DNA of 64,000 nt from Streptomyces sp. NBC_01446 (GTDB lineage Bacteria > Actinomycetota > Actinomycetes > Streptomycetales > Streptomycetaceae). The stretch covers positions 4,483,501 through 4,547,500 of the forward strand of contig NZ_JAPEPO010000001.1 in the NCBI RefSeq assembly GCF_026340095.1. Direction: 5' to 3'. Numbering within the stretch: the first letter of the stretch is position 1; each line of letters starts with the position of its first letter. Made by a program: the position numbers and the translations under genes. Shown here piece after piece: positions 51,441-60,223 of this stretch. The notes below the pieces were generated by a model. It saw only the letters and a list, made by a program, of their open reading frames with translations. It was not told where the DNA came from and did not search any database.

Positions 51441-52784
51441 TCACATCCTGCTGAGCGACGCCGTCGCGTAGAGGACGTCGTGGATCGCCTCGCGGTCGCC
51501 GTCCTGTCCTGCGGCCGCCTCCTCCGGGGTGACGTGACCGGCCGCCAGGCGGCAGAACTCGACGCCGTCCAGGGCGACATGGGCCACCTCGTGCTCCGCC
51601 GAGCCGACCGCGCCGGGGGAGTCCAGGGCGATGAGCCACTCGCCGCCGCCCGCCCCCTCGACCTCAAGGCGCAGGGTGCGGCCCGGCGCGCCCGCGGCGA
51701 CGAGTCCGCGGGCCGGTGCGGCGAGGCCCGCGCGGCGGCGCCCCGCGAGGGAGTCGGGCAGGAGCCGGGCCGCCAGGTCGATCATGCGGTTCAGATGGCG
51801 GGGCGACGGCGGCTCGTACGGGTAGTCCACCGCCTCGGCGATGTCCTCGGCGTGCACCCAGCACTCGAAGGCGCGGTCCAGCATCGAGTCGCGCAGCGGC
51901 AGCGTGAAGTCCCCGTACGGGACCGACAGCTGCCCGGAGGTGCGGGTGCGGCCCGCGGAGCCGCTCGGGTCGGCCGCGAAGGACACCGTGCGGATCACGG
52001 CGTGCGACTGCTCGCGCCAGGGGCCGCGGACGGCGCGGGTCGGCGGGAAGTGCGAGGCCTTCCAGAACGTCTCCGTGCGGCTCTCCGGGGTGCGGCGCTC
52101 CTCGGGCGTGACGCCGAACAGCGGGTCGTCGAGGCCGAGTGCGACGGCGACTAGGCCGTCCACGCTCATCAGGTGTGTGAGCACCCCGGCGACGGTCGTC
52201 TTGCGGCTGACCCGGTCGTCGCCCTCGTACCAGCGAAGCCGTATGGGCGCGTGCCACTCGGAGTCGCCGATGTCCTGGAGCAGGGCGTCGAGGCGGGCGG
52301 TCTCCGCGTCGTACGGAGTGGCCCACTCGGGGACCGGGATGCGGGGCGGACGCCGGTTCAGGCAGCGTTCGAGGACGCGGGAGCGCAGCATCGGGTCGAG
52401 GTCGAGGCTCTCCTCGGCATGCAGCAGGCCCACGGCGTCCCGCAGCCGCAGCGCCTCCTCGGCGCACGGGCCGCAGCCGCCGAGGTGCTCCTCCACGGCG
52501 ACGCTCTCCTCGGCCGAGCACGCGGCCAGCGCCCACGCGCCGAGGAGGGACTTGAGGACGCGGTGCTCCAGGACGAGCGGCTGGGGGACGTGGTCCGGCA
52601 GCGGGCGCCCGGTGTCCTCCACGGACGAGCGCGGCGTCGGTATCCGGGCGCTCGCGGCGGCGTCGGAACGCCCGGCGCCCTCGGGCTCCCCGGAGCCGTC
52701 ACGGTTGTCGGGGTTATCGGGGTTATCGGGGTTATCGGGGTTCTCGGGCTGTTCGGCGTTGCCGAAGGGGTTGGGGCCGCTCAC
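51441..52784 (-). CDS. Zinc anti-sigma factor fused to MDMPI-like domain
   Basis: This 447-residue protein has residues about 75-130 as a zinc anti-sigma domain (ACSAEESVAVEEHLGGCGPC, with HxxxCxxC). A long C-terminal part with the maleylpyruvate-isomerase/DinB pattern follows (VAGVLTHLMSVDGLVAVALG near 200; FECWVHAEDIAEAVDYPYEP near 310). It should bind the ECF sigma factor encoded just upstream, with which its start overlaps by four bases. The first 40 residues include a five-unit 9-bp tandem repeat coding NPD. Confidence 0.8.
   Translation of the reverse strand: MSGPNPFGNAEQPENPDNPDNPDNPDNRDGSGEPEGAGRSDAAASARIPTPRSSVEDTGRPLPDHVPQPLVLEHRVLKSLLGAWALAACSAEESVAVEEHLGGCGPCAEEALRLRDAVGLLHAEESLDLDPMLRSRVLERCLNRRPPRIPVPEWATPYDAETARLDALLQDIGDSEWHAPIRLRWYEGDDRVSRKTTVAGVLTHLMSVDGLVAVALGLDDPLFGVTPEERRTPESRTETFWKASHFPPTRAVRGPWREQSHAVIRTVSFAADPSGSAGRTRTSGQLSVPYGDFTLPLRDSMLDRAFECWVHAEDIAEAVDYPYEPPSPRHLNRMIDLAARLLPDSLAGRRRAGLAAPARGLVAAGAPGRTLRLEVEGAGGGEWLIALDSPGAVGSAEHEVAHVALDGVEFCRLAAGHVTPEEAAAGQDGDREAIHDVLYATASLSRM
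52703..52747. repeat. Five 9-bp in-frame tandem units
   Basis: Five GGTTRTCGG-like units are tandemly arranged (on the minus strand encoding repeated Asn-Pro-Asp) at the start of the anti-sigma gene. Units 2 to 4 are identical. Length can change in steps of three residues. Confidence 0.8.
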
Positions 52785-53368
52785 AGCGCCCTCCCGTACC
52801 CGGGAGGTCCCGGCGGGGTGCCGGAGGTGCCGCTGTCGTGCGCCGTGGAAAGGAGCTGGAGGCCGAGGCGCAGGCGGCGGCGCGCCTCGTCCTCGGTGAC
52901 CCCGAGGTCGACCGCGGTCTGGCGGTAGTCCCTGCGCTGGAAGTAGGCCAGTTCGAGCGCGGCGCGCAGCGGGGCGGGCATCGACGTGACGATGTAGTCG
53001 GCGCGGGCGGCGGCGGAGGCGTGCCGCACCCTGCGCTCCAGGTCCTCCGTGGTGCCCTCGCCGCTGCGGACGAGCGCGGCGGACTCGGTCTGGCGCAGGC
53101 GGTGGACCGCGCGCCGGTGGGTCAGCGTGGCGATCCAGGAGCGCAGCGGCCCCTGCTTGGGGTCGTAGGCGTCGGGGTTCTCCCAGACGTGGGTGAAGAC
53201 GTCGCGCGTGATGCGGTCGGCCGCGTCCTCGTCACCGAGCACGCGGTGCGCGAGCCCGTGCACGAGGGACGCGAAGCGGTCGTACAGCTCGCCGAGCGCG
53301 GCGGCCTCTCCGTGCGCGAGCCGCTGCTGCATCCTCCGGTCCCACCGGGTCGGAGTCTCCCTGGCCAT
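52781..53368 (-). CDS. ECF-type RNA polymerase sigma factor
   Basis: This 195-residue sigma factor has region 2 at about residues 25-95 (YDRFASLVHGLAHRVLGDED; FTHVWENPDAYDPKQGPLRS) and region 4 at about 125-180 (LPxxx-type LRAALELAYFQRRDYRQTAV, then LGVTEDEARRRLRLGL). No extra C-terminal domain. It is co-transcribed with its zinc anti-sigma factor gene. In Streptomyces such pairs often react to thiol or redox stress; the signal here is not known. Confidence 0.87.
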   Translation of the reverse strand: MARETPTRWDRRMQQRLAHGEAAALGELYDRFASLVHGLAHRVLGDEDAADRITRDVFTHVWENPDAYDPKQGPLRSWIATLTHRRAVHRLRQTESAALVRSGEGTTEDLERRVRHASAAARADYIVTSMPAPLRAALELAYFQRRDYRQTAVDLGVTEDEARRRLRLGLQLLSTAHDSGTSGTPPGPPGYGRAL

Positions 53369-53483
53369 GCGGCCCCCTCACCGTGTGCCTTCCCTCGAAT
53401 GTAGTCGGACCCGCCGACAACGCACGTGTTCTTTGCGGCAAAGGTCGACCTGTCCGGATGCGGATGGTAAGGAGACGGTCACG

Positions 53484-53507
53484 ATGCGAGGACCTTTGGT
53501 GCCGTAA
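53484..53507 (+). CDS. Seven-residue leader-type frame upstream of the STAS gene
   Basis: ATG-CGA-GGA to TAA encodes MRGPLVP. AAGGAG lies eight bases upstream, an unusually good site for a chance frame. It sits 142 bases before the STAS gene start, in its leader. It may be an upstream regulatory frame or coincidence. Confidence 0.35.
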   Translation: MRGPLVP

Positions 53508-53648
53508 GCGACCCAAAATCCGAACACTTGGGTCTTAACCAGGTCATATGTGATACGTCTGCAGTGGTGTTTCAGCACCTCGCGGTCGGGCAGCCGCGAG
53601 AGAAGGCAAGCGTAAGCAGAGGTTCCGGATCAACGAGAGGAGTGGCGC

Positions 53649-54023
53649 GTGACGCTCAGGGTGACCGAGGGACAGCAGGGTGGCTGGGCCGTCGTGCGGG
53701 TGTCGGGCGAGATGGATCTCGCCACCTCTCCCGCGCTGCGCCAGCAGGTGCACGACGCGGTCGCGGACGGCCGGCACAGCCTCGTCCTCGATCTCTCGCA
53801 GGTCCTCTTCTGCGATTCGAGCGGGGTCGGCGTGCTGATCGCGGCCCGCCGTCTGATGCGTTCCTGCCGCGGCGAGCTCCGGCTGATCCTGCCCGCCAAG
53901 GGGGCCGAGGACGGCTCGCACGTCAACCGCGTCCTGTCGGCGCTGGGCGTGCGCCGCCTCTTCGAGGTGTACCCGGACGTGCTGTCCGCCGTGAACGACG
54001 AGGCGTCGCCCCTCTCGGCCTGA
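53649..54023 (+). CDS. Anti-sigma factor antagonist (STAS domain)
   Basis: This 124-residue protein is a single STAS domain: VVRVSGEMDLATSPALRQQV near 15-34 and the loop LDLSQVLFCDSSGVGVLIAA with the target serines S57/S58. When unphosphorylated it would bind an anti-sigma kinase and free a sigma factor; no cognate kinase is adjacent except possibly the HATPase protein at 60224. GTG start with GAGGAG seven bases upstream. The gene is divergent from the ECF operon. Confidence 0.88.
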   Translation: MTLRVTEGQQGGWAVVRVSGEMDLATSPALRQQVHDAVADGRHSLVLDLSQVLFCDSSGVGVLIAARRLMRSCRGELRLILPAKGAEDGSHVNRVLSALGVRRLFEVYPDVLSAVNDEASPLSA

Positions 54024-54200
54024 CGCACACGCACACCCGAGTGTCAGGGCGGCCGGGCACGGAAGTTGTTGCGGAATTTCTCCGGTTTTGGCACAAGCGT
54101 CGCTGTGAGGGCCCCCGGCGCCGCTCCACGACGTACGCTCCCTGGCGAGAGGACGGGCAGGACCCGTACCACCACCGATGCGAGAGGCGGCCGAGGGGAC

Positions 54201-54728
54201 ATGGACCACGCCGAGAGCACCGATCACGCCGAGTACGAGCGCAGGATCGCTGCCCGCTTCGCCGGCTTCGACCAGGACGGCAACGGCTACATCGACCGCG
54301 AGGACTTCGTGACCGCGGCCAAGGGTCTGCTCGCCGAGTTCACCACGACGGCGCGCTGCGACAAGGGCCAGGCGCTCTACGCGGGTGCCGAGGCCTTCTG
54401 GCAGGGCATGGCCGGCATAGCGGACGTGGACGGCGACCAGCGCGTCAACCGCGAGGAGTTCGTGACGGGAGCGGTGAAGCGGCTGCGGGACAACCCGGAG
54501 CGGTTCGCGGAGATCGCCCGTCCCTTCCTGCGGGCCGCCATCGCCGTCGCGGACCAGAGCGGCTCGGGCTTCACCCCGGCGGCCGCGGAGCGTGTCCTGC
54601 GCGTCCTCGGTGTCGCCCCGTCCCTGGTGGGCCCGGTCGCCGCCGCGCTGGACGCGGACGGCGACGGGCGGATCTCCGAGGAGGAGATCGTCACCGCCTT
54701 CGCCCACTACTTCACCGTTTCGGAATAG
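54201..54728 (+). CDS. EF-hand calcium-binding protein (calerythrin-like)
   Basis: This 175-residue protein has four EF-hand positions. Loops DQDGNGYIDRED (24-35), DVDGDQRVNREE (75-86) and DADGDGRISEEE (151-162) have complete ligand sets; the third position (from about 118, DQSGSG) is degenerate. This is the calerythrin/sarcoplasmic calcium-binding plan, a cytoplasmic calcium buffer or sensor. The ATG start has GAGGGG three bases upstream. Its last 17 bases overlap the convergent CoA ligase gene. Confidence 0.87.
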   Translation: MDHAESTDHAEYERRIAARFAGFDQDGNGYIDREDFVTAAKGLLAEFTTTARCDKGQALYAGAEAFWQGMAGIADVDGDQRVNREEFVTGAVKRLRDNPERFAEIARPFLRAAIAVADQSGSGFTPAAAERVLRVLGVAPSLVGPVAAALDADGDGRISEEEIVTAFAHYFTVSE

Positions 54729-56292
54729 CGCTCACCGGGCTTGTGCCCGAATAGCGCTCGCGCAGCTTGTACTTGAGCACCTTGCGCAGGGTGTCGTTGC
54801 GCGGAAGGGCGTCCACCAGCTCCAGCTGCTCCGGCAGCTTGTGGGTGGACAGCCCTTCCGACCGCAGATGGGACGCCATCGCCTCCAGGGTCAGCGGCTC
54901 GGTGCCGTCGCGCTGGACGACGACCGCGCACACCCGCTCGCCGCGCTCCGGGTCCGGGAGCCCGACGACCGCCGCGTCGCCCACCGCGGGGTGCGCGTGC
55001 AGCAGGTCCTCGATCTCCTTCGCGGAGATGTTCTCGCCCTTGCGGATGATGATGTCCTTGGCCCGCCCGGTGAGCACCAGGTGCCCCGTGTCCCTCACGT
55101 GCCCGAGGTCGCCGGTGACGAGGAACCCGTCGCCGTCGAAGGCGGCCGCGGACTGCACGGGGTCCAGATAGCCCTGGCAGACGGCCTCCCCGCGCAGCCT
55201 GACCTCGCCGTCCACGCCGTACGGGACCCGCTTGCCGTCCGCGTCCGTCACCCGGATCTCCATGCCCTCGGGGGGCCGTCCCTCCGTCGTGGCGAGGTTC
55301 TCCGCGGTGTCGTCGGGGGCACCCATCGTGATCATGGGGACCTCGGTCATGCCGTATCCGTGGGTGAGCTGACAGCCCATCTCCCGTACGACCGCGTGGT
55401 AGATCTCGGGCGGCTTGGGCGCGCCGCCGCCCGCGAGGAGCCGCAGCGTCGGGATGAGCCGGTCCGCCGGGGATTTGCGCTGTTCGGTGAGGAACATCGA
55501 GTAGAAGGCGGTGGAGCCGCCCGCGACGGTGACCCCGTGGCGCCGGTAGCCGTCGAGCGCGTCCGGCAGCGCGAACTGCTCGAACATCACCGCGGGGAAC
55601 CCGTACAGGAGCAGCATGACCGTGTAGTCGGGGCCCGCTATGTGCGCGAAGGGGAACGCCATCGAGCCGACGTCGGACGCCGACAGGTGCAGGGCGTGCG
55701 CGAGGCAGGAGCCGCCGGCGATCAGTGAGCGGTCGGTGTGGAGGACGCCCTTGGGGTCGGAGGTCGTGCCGGACGTCCAGTAGATCCAGCGCACGGACGT
55801 GCCGTCCGAGGGCGGGGGCGGCAGGACGGACGGGTCGCCGTCGGGCAGCGTGTCGTACGCCTCGAAGATCCCGCGTGCGCCGAGGCGCCGGGCCATCTCC
55901 GTGTGGTCGAAGCCGCGCCACACGCCCGGGGTCGCGAAGAACTCGGCCTTCGACTCGCGCAGCGCGAAGCCGACCTCGCGGTCCCGGTAGAAGGGGATGA
56001 CGGGGGACTGGACGGCGCCGATCCGGGCGAGGGCGAAGGAGAGCAGCGCGGTCTCGATGCGGGTCGGGAGCTGCCAGGCGACGACCGTGCCGGGGCGTAC
56101 GCCCATGTCGTACAGGCCGGCGGCGACCCGCTCGCCGCGGTCGCGCAGCTCGCCGAAGGTCAGGCGCCGGTCGTCCTTCGCGTCGGGAGCGGACTGGATC
56201 AGCACGGGGGTGTCGGGGGTGAGGGCGGCGCGGCGCTCGATCAGCTCCCAGAGCGTCCCGGCGGCGCCCAGGGCGTGTGCGGTGTCGTTCAC
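54712..56292 (-). CDS. Acyl-CoA synthetase (AMP-binding; AliA-like)
   Basis: This 526-residue adenylate-forming ligase has P-loop WTSGTTSDPKGVLH near residue 180, the A5 motif YGMTEVP near 325, the A7 motif TGDLGHV near 405, and the C-terminal catalytic Lys in the DTLRKVLKYKLRE segment (A10; here RKV in place of GKV). It activates an organic acid with ATP and CoA, the entry step of this catabolic island. Sequence resembles cyclohexanecarboxylate-CoA ligases (memory). The GTG start has GGGGGAG two bases away. The divergent amidohydrolase gene shares the operators at 56320 and 56398. Confidence 0.85.
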   Translation of the reverse strand: MNDTAHALGAAGTLWELIERRAALTPDTPVLIQSAPDAKDDRRLTFGELRDRGERVAAGLYDMGVRPGTVVAWQLPTRIETALLSFALARIGAVQSPVIPFYRDREVGFALRESKAEFFATPGVWRGFDHTEMARRLGARGIFEAYDTLPDGDPSVLPPPPSDGTSVRWIYWTSGTTSDPKGVLHTDRSLIAGGSCLAHALHLSASDVGSMAFPFAHIAGPDYTVMLLLYGFPAVMFEQFALPDALDGYRRHGVTVAGGSTAFYSMFLTEQRKSPADRLIPTLRLLAGGGAPKPPEIYHAVVREMGCQLTHGYGMTEVPMITMGAPDDTAENLATTEGRPPEGMEIRVTDADGKRVPYGVDGEVRLRGEAVCQGYLDPVQSAAAFDGDGFLVTGDLGHVRDTGHLVLTGRAKDIIIRKGENISAKEIEDLLHAHPAVGDAAVVGLPDPERGERVCAVVVQRDGTEPLTLEAMASHLRSEGLSTHKLPEQLELVDALPRNDTLRKVLKYKLRERYSGTSPVSAIPKR

Positions 56293-56319
56293 TGCTCCCC
56301 CTCGCAAGGCAGGCCGTAT

Positions 56320-56334
56320 CTGACGGTTAGTCAG
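56320..56334. promoter_or_regulatory. Operator CTGAC-N5-GTCAG, site 1
   Basis: Perfect 5-bp arms in the divergent spacer between the CoA ligase and the amidohydrolase. Similar sites at 56398, 61999 and 62016 make a shared operator family, probably for a TetR-type repressor. Confidence 0.6.
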
Positions 56335-56397
56335 GTCGTGCGGAGAGCGTAGAGCGCTGCGCCTTGTCGGTCCAGGGGTGCGGGGCTAGCCTGCTAT

Positions 56398-56412
56398 CTG
56401 ACGACCCATCAG
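56398..56412. promoter_or_regulatory. Operator CTGACG-N3-CATCAG, site 2
   Basis: Second member of the operator family, preceded like the others by TAT (TATCTGACG) and 60 bases before the amidohydrolase start. A half-site follows at 56433-56455. Confidence 0.6.
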
Positions 56413-56471
56413 AAACAGCAGTGGAAGCCGCGTCAGCAACGCCATCAGAAACTGTCAGGTGAGGGGACACG

Positions 56472-57671
56472 ATGGACCCGATGGAACTGCCCCGGATCAT
56501 CAGCGTCGACGACCATGTGATCGAGCCCGCGCACCTCTTCTCGACCTGGCTTCCGGCGAAGTACCGGGACCGGGGGCCGCAGCCGCTCACCGCCGGGATC
56601 GGCGAGCTCGCCTACGTGGCGGGCAAGTACCAGATCACCATGGACCCGGACGGGCCCCCGACGGACTGGTGGATCTACGAGGACCTGAAGTTCCCGTACA
56701 AGCGCAACATCGCCGCCGTCGGCTTCGACCGCGACGACATGACCCTCGAAGGCATCACGCGCGCGGAGATGCGGCGCGGCTGCTGGGACCCGAAGGCCCG
56801 CCTGGAGGACATGGACCTCAACCATGTCGAGGCCAGCCTCTGCTTCCCCACCTTCCCGCGCTTCTGCGGCCAGACGTTCGCCGAGGCCAAGGACAAGGAG
56901 GTGGCGCTCGCCTGCGTGCGGGCCTACAACGACTGGATGGTCGAGGAGTGGTGCGGCGACAGCGGGGGCCGCCTCATCCCGCTCTGCATCATCCCCCTGT
57001 GGGACATCGACCTCGCCGTCGCCGAGATCCGGCGCAACGCCGCGCGCGGTGTCAAGGCCGTGACGTTCTCCGAGATCCCCACCTACCTGGGGCTCCCGTC
57101 GATCCACTCCGGCTACTGGGACCCGTTCTTCGCCGTGTGCCAGGAGACCGGGACGGTCGTGAACATGCACATCGGCTCCAGCTCGCAGATGCCCGCCGCG
57201 TCCCCCGACGCCCCGCCCGCCGTGCAGGCCTCGCTCAGCTTCAACAACGCGATGGCGTCGATGATGGACTTCCTCTTCTCGGGGGTCCTGGTGAAGTTCC
57301 CGACGCTCAAACTCGCCTACTCCGAGGGCCAGATGGGCTGGATCCCGTACGCCCTGGAACGCGCGGACGACGTCTGGGAGGAGCACCGGGCCTGGGGCGG
57401 GGTGCGCGACCTCATCCCCGAGCCGCCGTCGACGTACTACTACCGCCAGATGTTCTGCTGCTTCTTCCGCGACAAGCACGGGGTGGCGTCCCTCGACGTC
57501 GTCGGCCGGGACAACGCGACCTTCGAGACGGACTACCCGCACGTCGACTCGACCTTCCCGCACACCAAGGAGGTCGCCCTCGACCATGTGAAGGGCCTCG
57601 ACTCCGAGACGGTCTACAAGCTCATGCGGGGCAACGCGATCCGCATGCTCGACCTGGACCTCGACAGGTAG
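56472..57671 (+). CDS. Amidohydrolase-family (ACMSD-like) protein
   Basis: This 399-residue TIM-barrel metal-dependent hydrolase has SVDDHVIEP near residue 11, which supplies the first metal ligands, with the His of NMHIGSSSQ and the Asp of ETDYPHVDSTFPH near the C-terminus. This is the amidohydrolase 2 group, which includes decarboxylases and ring-cleavage enzymes. In this island it may hydrolyse or decarboxylate a pathway intermediate. ATG start with GAGGGGA five bases upstream. It is 11 bases from the next dehydrogenase gene. Confidence 0.85.
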   Translation: MDPMELPRIISVDDHVIEPAHLFSTWLPAKYRDRGPQPLTAGIGELAYVAGKYQITMDPDGPPTDWWIYEDLKFPYKRNIAAVGFDRDDMTLEGITRAEMRRGCWDPKARLEDMDLNHVEASLCFPTFPRFCGQTFAEAKDKEVALACVRAYNDWMVEEWCGDSGGRLIPLCIIPLWDIDLAVAEIRRNAARGVKAVTFSEIPTYLGLPSIHSGYWDPFFAVCQETGTVVNMHIGSSSQMPAASPDAPPAVQASLSFNNAMASMMDFLFSGVLVKFPTLKLAYSEGQMGWIPYALERADDVWEEHRAWGGVRDLIPEPPSTYYYRQMFCCFFRDKHGVASLDVVGRDNATFETDYPHVDSTFPHTKEVALDHVKGLDSETVYKLMRGNAIRMLDLDLDR

Positions 57672-57682
57672 CGGGCCGCGCC

Positions 57683-58930
57683 GTGGATCTCACGTACACG
57701 GACGAGGAAGAGGAGTTCCGGGCGCGGCTGCGGGAGTGGCTCGCGTCCGTGCTTCCGGGGCTCCCCCCGAAGCCGTCCCCCAACGACTGGCCGGGCAGGC
57801 GGGCCTACGACCTCGGCTGGCAGCGCAGGCTGTACGACGCCGGGTACGCGGGCCTGCACTGGCCCGCCGACGCGGGCGGCCGCGGTGCCACGCCCACGCA
57901 GCACCTCATATTCCTGGAGGAGACCGAGAAAGCGGGCGCGCCCTACGTGGGCGCCAACTTCGTCGGGCTGCTGCACGCGGGGCCGACGATCGCGGTCGAG
58001 GGGACGCCGGAGCAGCGGGCGCGCTGGCTGCCGCCCGTCCTGCGCGGCGACGAGGTGTGGTGCCAGGGGTTCAGCGAGCCCGACGCCGGTTCCGATCTCG
58101 CGGCGCTGCGCACGCGCGCGACACGGGACGGCGACCACTATGTGGTGAGCGGGTCCAAGATATGGACCTCGCACGCGGAGGTCGCCGACTGGTGCGAACT
58201 CCTCGTGCGCACCGACCCGTCCGCTCCGAAACACCGGGGCATCTCCTGGCTCGCCATGCCGATGGACGCGCCCGGGATCACCGTACGGCCACTGCGCACG
58301 CTCGCCGGGTCCGCCGAGTTCGCCGAGATGTTCCTCGACGACGTACGCGTCCCGGTCGCCAACCGGGTCGGCGAGGAGAACGACGGCTGGCGCGTGACGA
58401 TGGTGACGCTGTCCTTCGAACGGGGCACCGCGTTCGTGGGCGAGGTCGTCGCCTGCCGCCGCGTCCTCGGCGAACTGGCCGCGCAGGCCCGCAAGAACGG
58501 CCGCTGGGACGACGCCGTACTGCGCCGCAGGCTCGGCCGCCTCAACGCCGAGTTCCGCGCCCTGTGGCGGCTCACCCAGTGGAACGTCAGCGAGGCGATG
58601 GGGGTCCCCCCTGTTCGAGCGGAGCCGAGAACTGGGGGGAGGGCGGGCGGCGTCCCAGGCGCCGGCGGCTCGGTCTTCAAGCTGCGGTACTCGCACGCCC
58701 GTCAGGAACTGTTCGACGCCGCCGCCGACGTGCTCGGCGTCGCGGGCGCCCTCGACACGGACCACGAATGGACGCTCGACCGCCTGTCGTCCCTCTCGTA
58801 CACGATCGCCGCCGGCACCTCCCAGATCCAGCACAACATCGTCGCCGAACGCATCCTCGGCCTGCCGAAGGACCGGCCGAAGGACCTTCGCAGGGAGCTT
58901 CAGAGGGATTTTCAGAAGGGAGGGCGGTGA
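57683..58930 (+). CDS. Acyl-CoA dehydrogenase, large (alpha-like) subunit
   Basis: This 415-residue dehydrogenase has QGFSEPDAGSDLAALRTRAT near residue 130 for FAD binding, KIWTSHAEVADWCELLVRTD near 160, and the C-terminal SLSYTIAAGTSQIQHNIVAE and RILGLPK as in catalytic subunits. The pairing with a 287-residue partner just downstream resembles heteromeric steroid-side-chain dehydrogenases. A palindromic element (58599-58640) adds a foreign, in-frame Pro/Gly/Arg-rich stretch in the C-terminal helical domain. GTG start; the stop overlaps a possible GTG of the partner gene. Confidence 0.83.
   Translation: MDLTYTDEEEEFRARLREWLASVLPGLPPKPSPNDWPGRRAYDLGWQRRLYDAGYAGLHWPADAGGRGATPTQHLIFLEETEKAGAPYVGANFVGLLHAGPTIAVEGTPEQRARWLPPVLRGDEVWCQGFSEPDAGSDLAALRTRATRDGDHYVVSGSKIWTSHAEVADWCELLVRTDPSAPKHRGISWLAMPMDAPGITVRPLRTLAGSAEFAEMFLDDVRVPVANRVGEENDGWRVTMVTLSFERGTAFVGEVVACRRVLGELAAQARKNGRWDDAVLRRRLGRLNAEFRALWRLTQWNVSEAMGVPPVRAEPRTGGRAGGVPGAGGSVFKLRYSHARQELFDAAADVLGVAGALDTDHEWTLDRLSSLSYTIAAGTSQIQHNIVAERILGLPKDRPKDLRRELQRDFQKGGR
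58599..58640. repeat. Palindromic GGGGGTCCCCC...GGGGGAG element, copy B
   Basis: Same plan as copy A at 13638-13673: GGGGGTCCCCC, a spacer of about 22 bases, then GGGGGGAG. It inserts in frame within the dehydrogenase gene and encodes a stretch not expected in the family (VPPVRAEPRTGG). Confidence 0.6.
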
Positions 58931-58932
58931 GC

Positions 58933-59796
58933 ATGCGCTTCCAGCTCACCGACGACCAGCGCGCCCTGCGCGACGGCGTACGCGACCTGCTCGCAGGCCG
59001 CTTCGACCGCGACGCCCTGCGCACCGCCGTGGACACGCCCGGGCACCTGGACCGGGCGCTGTGGCGGGCTCTGGGTGACGCGGGGTTCTTCGCCCTGTGC
59101 CTGCCGGAGGCGGACGGCGGTGTCGGCCTGGGGCTGCCCGAGGCCGTCCTCGTCTTCGAGGAGGCGGGCCGGGTCCTGCTGCCGGGCCCGCTCGTCGCCA
59201 CGCACCTCGCCGCGGGTACCGTGCCGGGCGCCGCGACCGGCGAGAGAGTCGTGACGGCGCCCGCCGGGGAACTCCTGCCGTGGCGCGACGCGTCGGACGT
59301 CGTCCAGGGCGACGCGACCGGCGCCGTACCCCTGGCCTCCGTCGACCCGCTCACGCCCCTGCACAGGCTGCCGGGCCCGCACGCGCCCCGCAGCCCCGAG
59401 GCCGTGCTCCTCACCGCCGCCGAACAGCTCGGCTCCGCCACACGCACCTGCGAGCTGGCGGTCCGATACGCGGGGGAACGCGAGCAGTTCGGGCAGCCCA
59501 TCGGCGCGTTCCAGGCCGTGAAGCACCTGTGCGCCCAGATGCTCGTACGGGCCGAGCTGGCCCGTGCGGCCGTGTACGCGGCGGCTGTCACGGCCGACCC
59601 GGTCGAGATCGCCGCCGCCGAGCTGCTCGCCGACGAGGCGGCCGTGCGCAACGCGCGCGACTGCGTCCAGGTTCACGGCGGCATGGGCTTCACCTGGGAG
59701 GCGGACGTGCATCTGCATCTCAAGCGGGCCTGGGTGCGCGCCGGAACGGGCCGTACGACGCGCGAGACGGAGGAGGCGCTGGCGGCGGCGCTGTGA
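58933..59796 (+). CDS. Acyl-CoA dehydrogenase, small (beta-like) subunit
   Basis: This 287-residue protein is well below the 380-residue norm. It has the N-terminal helical domain (LTDDQRALRDGVRDLLAGRF) and the C-terminal domain (CVQVHGGMGFTWEADVHLHL, KRAW), but the middle beta domain is shortened. This is the pattern of the non-catalytic partner in heteromeric dehydrogenases. The ATG at 58933 has GGGAGG eight bases upstream; a GTG six bases earlier overlaps the preceding stop. Confidence 0.8.
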   Translation: MRFQLTDDQRALRDGVRDLLAGRFDRDALRTAVDTPGHLDRALWRALGDAGFFALCLPEADGGVGLGLPEAVLVFEEAGRVLLPGPLVATHLAAGTVPGAATGERVVTAPAGELLPWRDASDVVQGDATGAVPLASVDPLTPLHRLPGPHAPRSPEAVLLTAAEQLGSATRTCELAVRYAGEREQFGQPIGAFQAVKHLCAQMLVRAELARAAVYAAAVTADPVEIAAAELLADEAAVRNARDCVQVHGGMGFTWEADVHLHLKRAWVRAGTGRTTRETEEALAAAL

Positions 59797-60223
59797 GGTC
59801 CGGGGATCTGTGCGGCGCGGGGCGAACCCGTGTACGGACGGTCACGGAACGTCGATATCGGGTTGTGTCCTGCGCGGGACTCGTCACGGCACGGAGTCGG
59901 CGTCCCGCTCGGGTACCTTGTGTGGGATGCGAGTGGTTCCGAGTCCGAGCCATCCCGGTGTTGCCCCTGAGGCGGCTCCGGATCCGGCGATGCGCGCCGT
60001 TCGCAGCGCACGGGAGGGCCTCGCGCCCGCCCGTTCGACTCCCCGCAGGACGCGTCGCACAGTATGGCGCACGCGTACTCCTTCGCGCTGGAATATGCCC
60101 GAAGCGCTTGTTGGGGTGACTGTACGTCAACCATGCTGTCTTCCAAGGGGATCACGGTCCGTGAGCTCCTTGACTTGTCACAGTCCCGAGGCGATGTGTC
60201 CGCCGGTTCGGATGGTGTGAGCG
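59797..60223. other. Spacer before the HATPase gene
   Basis: An in-frame open stretch starting ATG at 59927 could encode about 97 residues, but it is Arg/Pro/Ser-rich with no recognisable domain and weak initiation, so I do not call it. Likely promoters lie near 59900-59925 and 60150-60210. Confidence 0.4.

Noticed and set aside
57757..57778. GGGGCTCCCCCC patch in the dehydrogenase gene as a further element copy
   Set aside because: No matching right arm and no clear foreign residues.
59927..60220. Open frame of about 97 codons before the HATPase gene
   Set aside because: Arg/Ser/Pro-rich without domain, poor ribosome site; possible but not supported.
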